In this document: positions 9,488 through 16,205 of the stretch, in pieces
Layout: every line of letters starts with the position of its first letter
Position numbering within the stretch: the first letter of the stretch is position 1
NCBI GenBank assembly: GCA_009786175.1
Contig: WQTQ01000189.1
Coordinates: 1 to 17,307 of the forward strand
Source: Bacillota bacterium
GTDB taxonomy: Bacteria; Bacillota_A; Clostridia; Lachnospirales; WQUN01
Direction: 5' to 3'
DNA length: 17,307 nt
Made by a program: the position numbers and the translations under genes
The notes under the pieces: generated by a model
Database searches by the model: none
Told to the model about the DNA's origin: nothing
Seen by the model: only the letters and a program-made list of their open reading frames with translations

Positions 9488-10048
9488 TTACTCTAAAATC
9501 CTGCCACAGGACAAGCAAAATTTGGCAGTGACTTCATTTTTGTAATTGCACACCCTGCAAATACGGAGTGCAGGCTCTTGGGCTGCAGGCGGCAGAACAG
9601 GCTGTGGAGGGGCAGGAGATGGCGTAAAGTCATACTCCTGTGCCGGTGACTGCTGCGATGTTGTAGAGTGTGTCTGCTCTTCTGCAGGTGCATATCCTAA
9701 TTCTACACGAATTCCGCACTTTTGGCAAAATTCTGCCGTGCGATCTACGTTTTTGCCACATTTAGAACATATGCGCGTACCTTTAATAACGCTTATTTGC
9801 TCTTTTATATCCGCGATTTTACGCTCACTAGCTTCAATTTCCAAATATTTTTCGTCGAAAAATTTACCAAGAGAACCGCCATACTGATAAATTTCGTGAA
9901 CTTTTTTGCCAATTTCGGAGTAGAGATTTTTTAAGTTGTTCTCTTCCGTAGAAAGGTTCATGCTAAGCTTCGTGGACTTTAATAGATCCCCGGATGTTTT
10001 TGAAACGCTTTTAGTGATGTTAAATAATGTGTTTTTTAAGTCTTGCAT
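9488..10048 (-). CDS. Double zinc-ribbon coiled-coil protein of unknown function
   Basis: I do not recognise a named family. The 186-residue protein has a charged helical region (about 30-88) likely to form a coiled coil, a zinc ribbon with CSKC (C94/C97) and CQKC (C108/C111), a Ser/Pro/Gln-rich linker (about 115-158), and a second zinc ribbon with CRVC (C164/C167) and CLSC (C178/C181). There is no signal peptide or membrane helix. GAGGTGA precedes the ATG. It sits where ctsR would sit in a Bacillus-type ctsR-mcsA-mcsB-clpC operon, but has no HTH and no resemblance to CtsR. Being co-transcribed with McsA, itself a zinc protein, it could be an adaptor; that is inference. Confidence 0.8.
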   Translation of the reverse strand: MQDLKNTLFNITKSVSKTSGDLLKSTKLSMNLSTEENNLKNLYSEIGKKVHEIYQYGGSLGKFFDEKYLEIEASERKIADIKEQISVIKGTRICSKCGKNVDRTAEFCQKCGIRVELGYAPAEEQTHSTTSQQSPAQEYDFTPSPAPPQPVLPPAAQEPALRICRVCNYKNEVTAKFCLSCGRILE

Positions 10049-10067
10049 AAAGTCACCTCGCTCTTTC

Positions 10068-11579
10068 TTAAAACCCCATATACTCCATAAACAACTCGTT
10101 AAACTTTGGATGGGCAGCTAAATTTACTTCCGTGGCCATTGCAGCCAACTTTAGAATATCCGCTTCCGCAGCGGTGCTAAGCAGTACCTTCGCGCAGCCC
10201 CCCAGGGCAGAATTGCCCAAAATTACAACTTTATCTTCAAGTTCCGCAGGTATTAGCCCCAGCGTAACAGCGTTTTTTATGTCTATTTTATGGCCAAAAC
10301 CGCCGGAAATAAACACAGTTGACAGTTCCTCATAGCTAACCCCCGCAATGTCCAGTAAAATTTCTATGCCGGAACGCACAGCAGACTTGGCAAGCTGAAT
10401 TTCGCGGATATCCCGCTGGGTAAAGTCTATGCCCGGTGCAATGGTAACAGCACCGTCATCTGATTCCATTTGCCCTGTTTCGTCTACCAAGCCGTGGCGG
10501 ACCAATTCCGCGGAAATATCCACAACCCCGGTACCGCAGATGCCAATTGGCGGCGCATTGTCAATAGTTTCATAAATACATACGTTTTTTTCCGGTAAAT
10601 AACTCACTTTAGCAATTGCACCGGCTACAGAACCTATCCCTTTAGAAATATTTCCCCCTTCAAAAGCCGGCCCGGCGGCGGTAGAGGTAACAATAATTTT
10701 GTCCCGGGAGAAAATAGCCATTTCGCCGTTGGTGCCAAGGTCGATTAGTAGATTGTTGCCGGAAATATTTGGCCATCCCGCACACAGCATCCCTGCAGAA
10801 ATATCTGCGCCAACAAAAGTTGAAATTCCGGGTAATAGTAATACATCGCAGTTTAACAAATCGCTTCCGAACAGTTCCGTAAAACTGCAGGTCTTCATAC
10901 CTATAAAAACCGGTGTAAACGGTGCCACACCAAGGGTGTCGCAGGGCAATTTTAGCAGCAAGTGCAGCATGGTAGTGTTGCCCGTAATGGTTACAAGAGA
11001 AATTTCATTGTTGTCCAAACCGGCCTTATTTATTATATGCCGAACACCCTGACAAATATCTTTTATTATATATGCGTTAAGTTTAGATTGTGCCCCTGCA
11101 ACCGCATGTGTGATACGTGCCATAACATCTGCACCAAACTCTCGTTGGCTGTTTACCCGGGAATGAGTAGCAACCTGCGTACCGGCGGCCATGTCCAAAA
11201 GCTCGAAGGCCAGGGTGGTTGTGCCAATGTCAATGGCAATGCCGTAGGGTAGGGTGGTTTTACGGTCGCAGACGGTGGGCTGTAAGCTTTCGTATGCGGA
11301 CAGTATTTTCATGCCCGATGTGTCTGGTATACGTACTTCCGTATCAATAAAATTTTTGTCAATTACGGTTTTACAGGCCAAAACTTCGCCGATGTGTGTG
11401 TAAACGGTGCATTTGCCACATGTTCCGTGGCCGCCGCAGGGGGCGTTTATGGATATGCCGTTTGCATGCAAAATCTCAAATAGATTGTTACCGGTATTAA
11501 TTGAGATTGTCTGTTTTTGTTCACCTTGCTTTACATGTAGTTTGCCCGGCAATTTATTCACGTCCTTGTAAAAAATCAT
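10068..11579 (-). CDS. RACo-like [2Fe-2S] ferredoxin / ASKHA ATPase (DUF4445 family)
   Basis: The N-terminal ferredoxin domain has C48-x5-C54-x2-C57-x11-C69 (APCGGHGTCGKC then LAC), the cluster ligands of the RACo type. A short linker is followed by an ASKHA ATPase domain with phosphate-1 motif IAIDIGTTT (114-122), SQREFGADVMARI, GNTTMLHLL, VAPFTPVF, phosphate-2 motif LLIDLGTNGE and a late ISGGFG adenosine motif. Proteins of this build use ATP to reduce the cob(II)amide form of corrinoid proteins so that methyltransferases work again. The 503 residues are somewhat shorter than classic RACo (over 600). The start overlaps the methyltransferase stop (ATGA). No corrinoid protein gene is in the window, so the target is unknown; a UroD-superfamily gene lies about 7 kb away in a different operon. 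Confidence 0.85.
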   Translation of the reverse strand: MIFYKDVNKLPGKLHVKQGEQKQTISINTGNNLFEILHANGISINAPCGGHGTCGKCTVYTHIGEVLACKTVIDKNFIDTEVRIPDTSGMKILSAYESLQPTVCDRKTTLPYGIAIDIGTTTLAFELLDMAAGTQVATHSRVNSQREFGADVMARITHAVAGAQSKLNAYIIKDICQGVRHIINKAGLDNNEISLVTITGNTTMLHLLLKLPCDTLGVAPFTPVFIGMKTCSFTELFGSDLLNCDVLLLPGISTFVGADISAGMLCAGWPNISGNNLLIDLGTNGEMAIFSRDKIIVTSTAAGPAFEGGNISKGIGSVAGAIAKVSYLPEKNVCIYETIDNAPPIGICGTGVVDISAELVRHGLVDETGQMESDDGAVTIAPGIDFTQRDIREIQLAKSAVRSGIEILLDIAGVSYEELSTVFISGGFGHKIDIKNAVTLGLIPAELEDKVVILGNSALGGCAKVLLSTAAEADILKLAAMATEVNLAAHPKFNELFMEYMGF

Positions 11580-12241
11580 TTGAGTGTCGCGCTGACATAA
11601 TGGTATTCAGTTTTTCTGCTTTTATCATCAACAATGTAAAATTCCCTCTGAAAAATGTTGATGATAATGAAATTTGACAACAATTCTGTTATGTCAGCCA
11701 TACTTGCAAAAAAGATAGGGGAGCCGTCCACGTCCGGGCCACCTTCCCAGAACATAGTATTTTCGTCTACTTTCGGCTGTGTTGCTTCTATAAAATCCGT
11801 TGTCTCTTTCGAGCTGAACGATAAGTATACCGCTCCGTCTGGTTTCAGCACTCTTTCAATTTCACCAATAATTTTCTTGATTCCAATGGAATCCGAATGA
11901 GAAATGACATGGTAGGCGAATACACAATCGAAAGATTCATCAGCACAAGGCAGGGACAACATGTCGCCAACTTGCGTTTCAATTTCCAAACCTTCCGTTG
12001 CTGCCCACGTTTGTAAATGCTTTATTCCATATTCAGAAATATCAAACGCGCTTACCTTAAAGCCGTTTTTGGCAAAGGAAATGGAATGACGGCCAAGGCC
12101 TGCGCCCAAGTCCAATACAGACTTGTAGCCTACGTCTTTCCATATGTTTGCACAGTTAAGGTTGTCCTCCGTAGGTTGCAGATGTACCAGGCGGTAAGTT
12201 TCGCTTACATTTTCCCAATCCCAGCCTTTTGATTTAGTCAT
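11576..12241 (-). CDS. Class I SAM-dependent methyltransferase
   Basis: The 221-residue cytoplasmic protein has a Rossmann methyltransferase fold: motif I VLDLGAGLGRHS (about 42-53), the acidic end of strand 2 in VSAFDIS, GDMLSLPCADESFDCVFAYHVISH covering motifs II and III, and VLKPDGAVYLSFSS after it. This is the Methyltransf_11/25 type acting on small molecules or tRNA; the substrate cannot be read. AGGAGG sits 6 nt before the ATG (12239-12241). It is the first full gene of the long - strand operon and overlaps the RACo-like gene by 4 nt. A six-codon open frame lies just upstream and overlaps its start (see separate entry). Confidence 0.88.
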   Translation of the reverse strand: MTKSKGWDWENVSETYRLVHLQPTEDNLNCANIWKDVGYKSVLDLGAGLGRHSISFAKNGFKVSAFDISEYGIKHLQTWAATEGLEIETQVGDMLSLPCADESFDCVFAYHVISHSDSIGIKKIIGEIERVLKPDGAVYLSFSSKETTDFIEATQPKVDENTMFWEGGPDVDGSPIFFASMADITELLSNFIIINIFQREFYIVDDKSRKTEYHYVSATLK

Positions 12242-12258
12242 ACGCTTACCTCCTGCAT
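12238..12258 (-). CDS. Possible six-codon leader peptide overlapping the methyltransferase start
   Basis: An ATG at 12256-12258 is preceded by its own GGAGGTG with 9 nt spacing and reads MQEVSV then TGA; the TGA overlaps the methyltransferase ATG as ATGA. The AGGAGG for the methyltransferase lies within this mini-ORF. The arrangement would couple methyltransferase translation to ribosomes finishing the leader. It may be chance; there is no conservation evidence. Confidence 0.3.
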   Translation of the reverse strand: MQEVSV

Positions 12259-12297
12259 CTGTATGTGTTCACCTCCGCCGGTATCAATACATACGCC

Positions 12298-12325
12298 ATT
12301 ATATTAAACTATAACGGCGGGGCAA
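12298..12325 (-). promoter_or_regulatory. Sigma-A type promoter for the methyltransferase-to-clpC operon
   Basis: On the - strand, TTGCCC (12320-12325) and TATAAT (12298-12303) are separated by 16 nt, predicting a start near 12290 and a leader of about 50 nt. The -10 is a perfect consensus. It is the only convincing promoter seen upstream of the seven-gene unit. I found no CIRCE or CtsR-type heptad repeat next to it. Confidence 0.6.
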
Positions 12326-12344
12326 AGACAAGTATTATTTTTAA

Positions 12345-12390
12345 ACTACCCCCTGATATCACATTGGCGAATATGATATCAGGGGGTAGA
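12345..12390. repeat. Inverted pair of the 17-bp repeat, forming a 15-bp perfect hairpin
   Basis: CTACCCCCTGATATC (12346-12360) and its exact complement GATATCAGGGGGTAG (12375-12389) enclose a 14-nt spacer that itself pairs partly (A-T, mismatch, then three pairs, loop GGCG). The right arm is copy 2 of TGATATCAGGGGGTAGA; the left arm is an inverted copy matching 16 of 17. The stop codon of the DUF4276 gene lies in the right arm. On the - strand the hairpin is followed by TTTAAAAATAA, so it might also act as a weak terminator for the cassette. Confidence 0.85.
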
Positions 12391-12768
12391 CGGTTGATGA
12401 CGTTTGGCAAGGCCCGGTAAATCAAAAGCATTTTCAATAGCCAATAAATCCCCAAGGTAAAAGCTCTCAAGTTCCCTACACGCAATTCGTACCAGACATT
12501 TAGGCTTATTTGCACCTTCGCATATACCAACCAGCGTTTTCTTAACCTTTATACAATCACCGGAATCTTGGTCACGGAGTACTAAAAAAGCAGTATTAGG
12601 AATTTGCCAGCGTTGCAATTTCTTTTTTAAGTTTTTATCTAAATCATTTTTACCTTCAAATGGAATGCATTTGACTTCAACAGATGGCGGCAATATTTTA
12701 GGTAATATTTCATCTAACATTGCTTTTGCGGATTTTTCCTCTACGAAACAGGCAAGACAATTTATCAT
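12379..12768 (-). CDS. DUF4276-family TOPRIM-like protein, apparently C-terminally truncated
   Basis: The 129-residue protein resembles the N-terminal two thirds of DUF4276: FVEEKSAKAML (E10/E11), a strand-loop LVLRDQDSGDC with D66 and D68, and VRIACRELESFYLGDLLAIE. The early Glu plus D-x-D is the metal-binding pattern of TOPRIM nucleases such as OLD. From memory, intact DUF4276 proteins run to about 200 residues; here the frame ends LAKRHQPSTP, with the last codons and stop lying in a repeated sequence, so the tail looks lost. AAGGTGA precedes the ATG (12766-12768), which overlaps the ATPase stop by 4 nt (ATGA). The partner ATPase and family suggest a role against phage or foreign DNA; that is inference, and activity after truncation is doubtful. 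Confidence 0.78.
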   Translation of the reverse strand: MINCLACFVEEKSAKAMLDEILPKILPPSVEVKCIPFEGKNDLDKNLKKKLQRWQIPNTAFLVLRDQDSGDCIKVKKTLVGICEGANKPKCLVRIACRELESFYLGDLLAIENAFDLPGLAKRHQPSTP

Positions 12769-13982
12769 GGATTCACCTTGCCAAAAAAGCCCTGCTTCCA
12801 TAGATACCCCATTTTATCGCCATCTGACATATATGCTTTTACTTGAACATCGTCTTTAGCTTGCTTAATTGTGGTGTAGCCTTTTTCTTTTTCCAACCAA
12901 ACTACTTGCTCAAGAGTTGTGCCGTTTACAAACTCCGGACTGTGCGTAGTAATAAAAACTTGCTTGCCATGTTGTGTATATGCGTAAAATGCTTCTGCCA
13001 ACTCTTCCTGCAAACTATGGTAGATCTGGATTTCCGGCTCTTCAATACATATAATTGACCCGGAATATGGGGAGTGAAGAAGTGTAAAGTAAGCAAGCAT
13101 CAGAAGGGTTCCGTCTGATACATAATGGGATGTAAACGAATCTGCAAAATGTTCTTCATGGAACTCTAAAAACATTTGCCCTTTTATACTCTCTGCCTTT
13201 ATGTCAATAACTCCGGGCACAGCACGCTTCATATCTGATAAAATCCGGTTGAAATTATCGGGATGTTTTTTGTGTATATTATGAAGTACTAAACGAAGAT
13301 TACTGCCATCAGAAGAGAGCTGCTCTGTATTACCGCCTTCCACCCCTTTGCGAATAGCGTGAATACTTAGTTTGTAGATTTGCAGATTTATCAATAGATG
13401 GATAATTGCCATGAAATCAAAATTTGCGAGCAGAATCTCTCCCTCTTTATTAATGTCTTGATCCGGTCGAAAATAACTTAACGCGAGTAAGCTCTGACTT
13501 ATTATTTCTACAAATTCGTCTTCCGGTGAATTTGCTGCATTAGGTAATCGCAAAGCATCCTTAGTTACCCCATCCACAAGAATACAGGTAAGCTTACCCT
13601 TGCTAAAAATAAATCCGTCCTCTCTTTTTGTGATGGTGTTTGTAAATGCAATTTTTTCTTTGCATACAACAATACGCTCATCATCTTTATCTAACACCAA
13701 CTGGTATACAATAGCCTTTTGTGTCATATCGTCTTCAAAACTAAATTCTATTTCAATTGGGCCAACGGCTCCCTTAGTTCGCACTTCTTCAAAACCGCCA
13801 ATTTCAACCATTGCATCATGTACATTGGTTTTAAGTGCGAGTTTAAGGAATTGGAACAACAACAAAAATGAACTTTTTCCTACACCGTTTGCACCTACTA
13901 ACACACACATGCTTGATATGTCATTAATTTCTATACTCGCAAATGATTTAAAATTTTTCAAACGTATGGATTTTATTTTCAT
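12765..13982 (-). CDS. Stand-alone AAA ATPase (AAA_21/AAA_15, SMC/ABC-like), partner of DUF4276
   Basis: The 405-residue protein starts MKIKSIRLKNFKSF, typical of RecF/SMC-like ATPases. Visible: Walker A GANGVGKSS (30-38), a glycine-containing LSSDGSNLR region, an ABC-signature-like YVSDGTLLMLAYFTLL, Walker B with IICIEEPE (E314/E315), and the switch histidine in ITTHSPE (H347). There is no membrane segment or TOPRIM domain in this protein; that activity is supplied by the next, overlapping gene. AAAGGAG lies upstream of the ATG (13980-13982). ATPase plus TOPRIM pairs of this design occur in anti-phage systems (PARIS, Gabija and OLD-type retron effectors use related combinations); I cannot assign this pair to a named system by reading. 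The ATPase motifs all look intact. Confidence 0.88.
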   Translation of the reverse strand: MKIKSIRLKNFKSFASIEINDISSMCVLVGANGVGKSSFLLLFQFLKLALKTNVHDAMVEIGGFEEVRTKGAVGPIEIEFSFEDDMTQKAIVYQLVLDKDDERIVVCKEKIAFTNTITKREDGFIFSKGKLTCILVDGVTKDALRLPNAANSPEDEFVEIISQSLLALSYFRPDQDINKEGEILLANFDFMAIIHLLINLQIYKLSIHAIRKGVEGGNTEQLSSDGSNLRLVLHNIHKKHPDNFNRILSDMKRAVPGVIDIKAESIKGQMFLEFHEEHFADSFTSHYVSDGTLLMLAYFTLLHSPYSGSIICIEEPEIQIYHSLQEELAEAFYAYTQHGKQVFITTHSPEFVNGTTLEQVVWLEKEKGYTTIKQAKDDVQVKAYMSDGDKMGYLWKQGFFGKVNP

Positions 13983-14019
13983 GTGTCAGGTCTCCTTTTT
14001 ATTGCTCTTTTCCACAGTA

Positions 14020-14048
14020 ATCCTATCACGGGCAACCGTGTAATTCAA
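14020..14048 (-). promoter_or_regulatory. Promoter of the ATPase-DUF4276 cassette with a palindrome in the spacer
   Basis: On the - strand, TTGAAT (14043-14048) and TAGGAT (14020-14025) are 17 nt apart, 38 nt upstream of the ATPase start. The spacer holds CACGG-GCAA-CCGTG (14027-14040, as read on +), a perfect 5-bp dyad that could be a repressor site. The third copy of the 17-bp repeat lies just upstream of the -35. Confidence 0.6.
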
Positions 14049-14056
14049 GCACAATC

Positions 14057-14073
14057 TGATATCAGGGGGTAGA
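14057..14073 (+). repeat. Direct-repeat copy of TGATATCAGGGGGTAGA flanking the cassette
   Basis: These 17 bases are identical to 12374-12390 in the same orientation; flanking bases on both sides differ. The two copies bracket the ATPase/DUF4276 genes and their promoter (12391-14056, 1666 bp). Here the first bases with the preceding C also form the palindrome CTGATATCAG. Confidence 0.85.
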
Positions 14074-14143
14074 TCATATATTTTTCCCACCCAATATGTT
14101 ATTATGTTTCATGTGAAGAACCAAAATGCAAAGGAAGTGCCGT

Positions 14144-15319
14144 ATGTCAACAACAACTGCCGGGATTATCGCCGAATTTAACCCATTTCACAACGGGCAC
14201 AGCACACACATTTCTGAAACCCGCCAAATTACCGGATGCAAGCACGTAATTGCCGTAATGAGCGGTAATTTTGTGCAGCGGGGCGAGCCTGCCATTTGCA
14301 ACAAGTGGCAGCGTACAAGAATGGCACTTTTAAATGGCGTTGATGTTGTAATAGAGATACCTGTCCAATATGTAATTTCCGGCGCGGATTATTTTGCAAG
14401 GGGAAGCGTGGGGCTGCTAAATGCCGCGGGTGTTATTGACGCACTGTGTTTTGGCAGTGAATCCGGCAGCTTGCAGGAAATCATTGCCGCAGGGCATGTT
14501 TTGGCGGAAGAACCTGCACTGTACAAACAAGTTTTGCGTGATAAGTTAGACAAAGGTGCATCTTTTGCGGCAGCAAAGGGCGCGGCTCTTGGGGCTTGTC
14601 TGGGGGAAGTTGATGAAGGGCTTTTGACAAGGCCGAATAACGGGTTGGCAATGGAATATTGCAAAACACTGCGGCTTTTGAACAGTCCAATGGGCGTATT
14701 TACAACCCATAGGCAGCAGGGTGGGCCGTCCGCGACAAAAATACGCCAGAGCTTGCTTGCAGGGCAAGATATAGGAGAATGTGTACCGCAAAATGTGAAG
14801 AATATTTTGCAAAACATCCCCAAATTTGCTCAATTAGACGATTTCAGCGATATTTTTAGATATCTGTTATACACAAAAACAGACGCGGTTAACAGCCTTG
14901 CGGAAGGGCTGGGCAATAGGTTCCGGCGGCTGTGCAGCGATTTTTCAACAATTTCCGGGCTGCTTGGGGCGGTTAAGACAAAACGGTACACCTATACACG
15001 GTTGCAGCGGGATGTTCTTAAAATAATATTGGATATCTTGCCGCAAGACATGGATACTTTCGACAGACACGGCGGAGTGCAATATATACGGGTGCTTGGC
15101 TTCCGCAAAGAGGCAGCCGGTATAGTTGGCGAAATGTCGCGTAATGCAAGCCTGCCCGTGATCACAAACGGTGCGGCTATGGATGAACTTTTGCAAACAG
15201 ATGGCCTTGGGGCAAAAATGCTTTCGCAGGAACTTATGGCCGGGGATATTTACAGGCTTATTTCCGGGGAAAGCGGCGGGTACTGCAGCGAGCGCGGTGC
15301 GGGTATTATTATCGTATAA
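14144..15319 (+). CDS. tmcAL: tRNA(Met) cytidine acetate ligase TmcAL (YlbM)
   Basis: TmcAL forms N4-acetylcytidine at the wobble position of elongator tRNA(Met), using acetate and ATP. The N-terminus AGIIAEFNPFHNGH carries the nucleotidyltransferase H-x-G-H motif (residues 16-19), followed by VIAVMSGNFVQRGEPAI, ADYFARGSVGLL, LCFGSES, KGAALG, and GPSATKIRQSLLAG, all typical of this family. The ATG at 14144 is chosen because AAAGGAAG lies 6 nt upstream and the protein then begins MSTTTAGIIAEFNPF; an in-frame ATG at 14126 lacks a good site. At 391 residues it is near family length. Its 3' end overlaps the convergent ferritin-like gene by 11 nt. It starts about 160 bp from the divergent ATPase gene. 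Confidence 0.95.
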   Translation: MSTTTAGIIAEFNPFHNGHSTHISETRQITGCKHVIAVMSGNFVQRGEPAICNKWQRTRMALLNGVDVVIEIPVQYVISGADYFARGSVGLLNAAGVIDALCFGSESGSLQEIIAAGHVLAEEPALYKQVLRDKLDKGASFAAAKGAALGACLGEVDEGLLTRPNNGLAMEYCKTLRLLNSPMGVFTTHRQQGGPSATKIRQSLLAGQDIGECVPQNVKNILQNIPKFAQLDDFSDIFRYLLYTKTDAVNSLAEGLGNRFRRLCSDFSTISGLLGAVKTKRYTYTRLQRDVLKIILDILPQDMDTFDRHGGVQYIRVLGFRKEAAGIVGEMSRNASLPVITNGAAMDELLQTDGLGAKMLSQELMAGDIYRLISGESGGYCSERGAGIIIV

Positions 15320-15340
15320 AATGCGAATACGATAACAATA
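15304..15340. terminator. AT-rich hairpin over the overlapping ends of two convergent genes
   Basis: TTATCGTAT (15309-15317) pairs perfectly with ATACGATAA (15327-15335); after one mismatch four further pairs extend it (TATT 15304-15307 / AATA 15337-15340), with a 9-nt loop. It covers both stop codons. There is no T run on either side, so it is at best a weak bidirectional terminator or a 3'-end stabiliser. Confidence 0.4.
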
Positions 15341-16205
15341 ACTGATGCCCCAGAATTTTCTTGCTTATGATGCGCTCAATTTGCCGCTCTATAGTTGTAC
15401 CTTCGACTTGGTCCAGTAGGCTGCCCAATGTGACAAGTGCTTTGTTTTCCTCGGATATTGCCAAATAAATAGCATTTGGAAATGACAAACTTGTGTTTAG
15501 TTTTTTTACCGCCGGTACGAAGTCCGTATCAAAATGGCTTTTTAATAATTGTGTATATTTTTTGTGGCGCAGCTTGCAATCCTTAGCCATTTCGGTTAAG
15601 GATTGTTTAATTTCTTCCGATGGGGCATTAAAAGATATGTCTGTATAAAAAATTTGTGCATTATGTTCGTCTTGTGCCAATTTTTTTATTGTTTTTGCAA
15701 TTTCGGAAGAGATTGTAGGAGCGGTAGGCGAGGGGGGCTGTACTGCCTGCTGTTTCTGCGGTGCCGCTTTTGGGGCAGTCGCAGGCTTTGCTGCTTTTAA
15801 AATGCGCATTGTTTCTTCATCAATTGGCTCGTACACAACCCCGTCCGGTAAATTTCTGTTTATACGTCTAAATTGTTCTGCGGCGTCTTCTGCTGTTGGC
15901 TGTGGAAGTTGCGGTACATATGGGCGCATGGGTGGGTTTTGCAGTGGTTGCTGCAAAGGATTTTGCCGCCGGGTTGTTAACGGGTTTGATTTTGGTAAGG
16001 GTAGGGGATTTACAGGTTTTGCGCCGCGTCTTTCATTTGGCTGTTTTTGCTGTTCATCCGGCTGCAGGGGATAGAAATTTAATAAATTGTCGGTAGGTTT
16101 TTCATCATTTTGTTCTTGTGTATGATGTTCTTCGTTGGGCTTATTTACACGGGCGGGTTTTGGCGAAAATACAGACCTGGGCGGCCGTTGAAATGATAAA
16201 GGCAT
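15309..16205 (-). CDS. Proline-rich protein with C-terminal ferritin-like helical bundle
   Basis: This 298-residue protein is not a named family that I recognise. Residues 1 to about 160 are Pro/Gln/Asn-rich and probably disordered, without signal peptide. From about 167 four helices follow with ferritin/rubrerythrin-like periodicity: LAQDEHNAQIFY, EMAKDCKLRHKKYTQLL, YLAISEENKALVTLG and ISKKILGHQLLLSY. Candidate metal ligands are partial (EH in helix 1, H in helix 2, EE in helix 3, H in helix 4), with several usual Glu positions replaced by Cys or Lys. A structural or coat-like role is as plausible as iron oxidation. AGGAG lies 7 nt before the ATG (16203-16205). The start codon is in a 10-bp stem of the leader RNA. 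Confidence 0.72.
   Translation of the reverse strand: MPLSFQRPPRSVFSPKPARVNKPNEEHHTQEQNDEKPTDNLLNFYPLQPDEQQKQPNERRGAKPVNPLPLPKSNPLTTRRQNPLQQPLQNPPMRPYVPQLPQPTAEDAAEQFRRINRNLPDGVVYEPIDEETMRILKAAKPATAPKAAPQKQQAVQPPSPTAPTISSEIAKTIKKLAQDEHNAQIFYTDISFNAPSEEIKQSLTEMAKDCKLRHKKYTQLLKSHFDTDFVPAVKKLNTSLSFPNAIYLAISEENKALVTLGSLLDQVEGTTIERQIERIISKKILGHQLLLSYSHFIR

Noticed and set aside
12242..12300. Riboswitch or CtsR/CIRCE operator in the operon leader
   Set aside because: The leader is only about 50 nt and shows neither the TTAGCACTC inverted repeat nor tandem GGTCAAA boxes.
12346..12389. Hairpin as an ordinary rho-independent terminator only
   Set aside because: No clear T run follows on either strand, and the same sequence recurs at 14057, so it is better explained as a repeat.
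12374..14073. CRISPR array
   Set aside because: There are only three repeat copies, one of them inverted, and the spacing holds genes, not uniform spacers.
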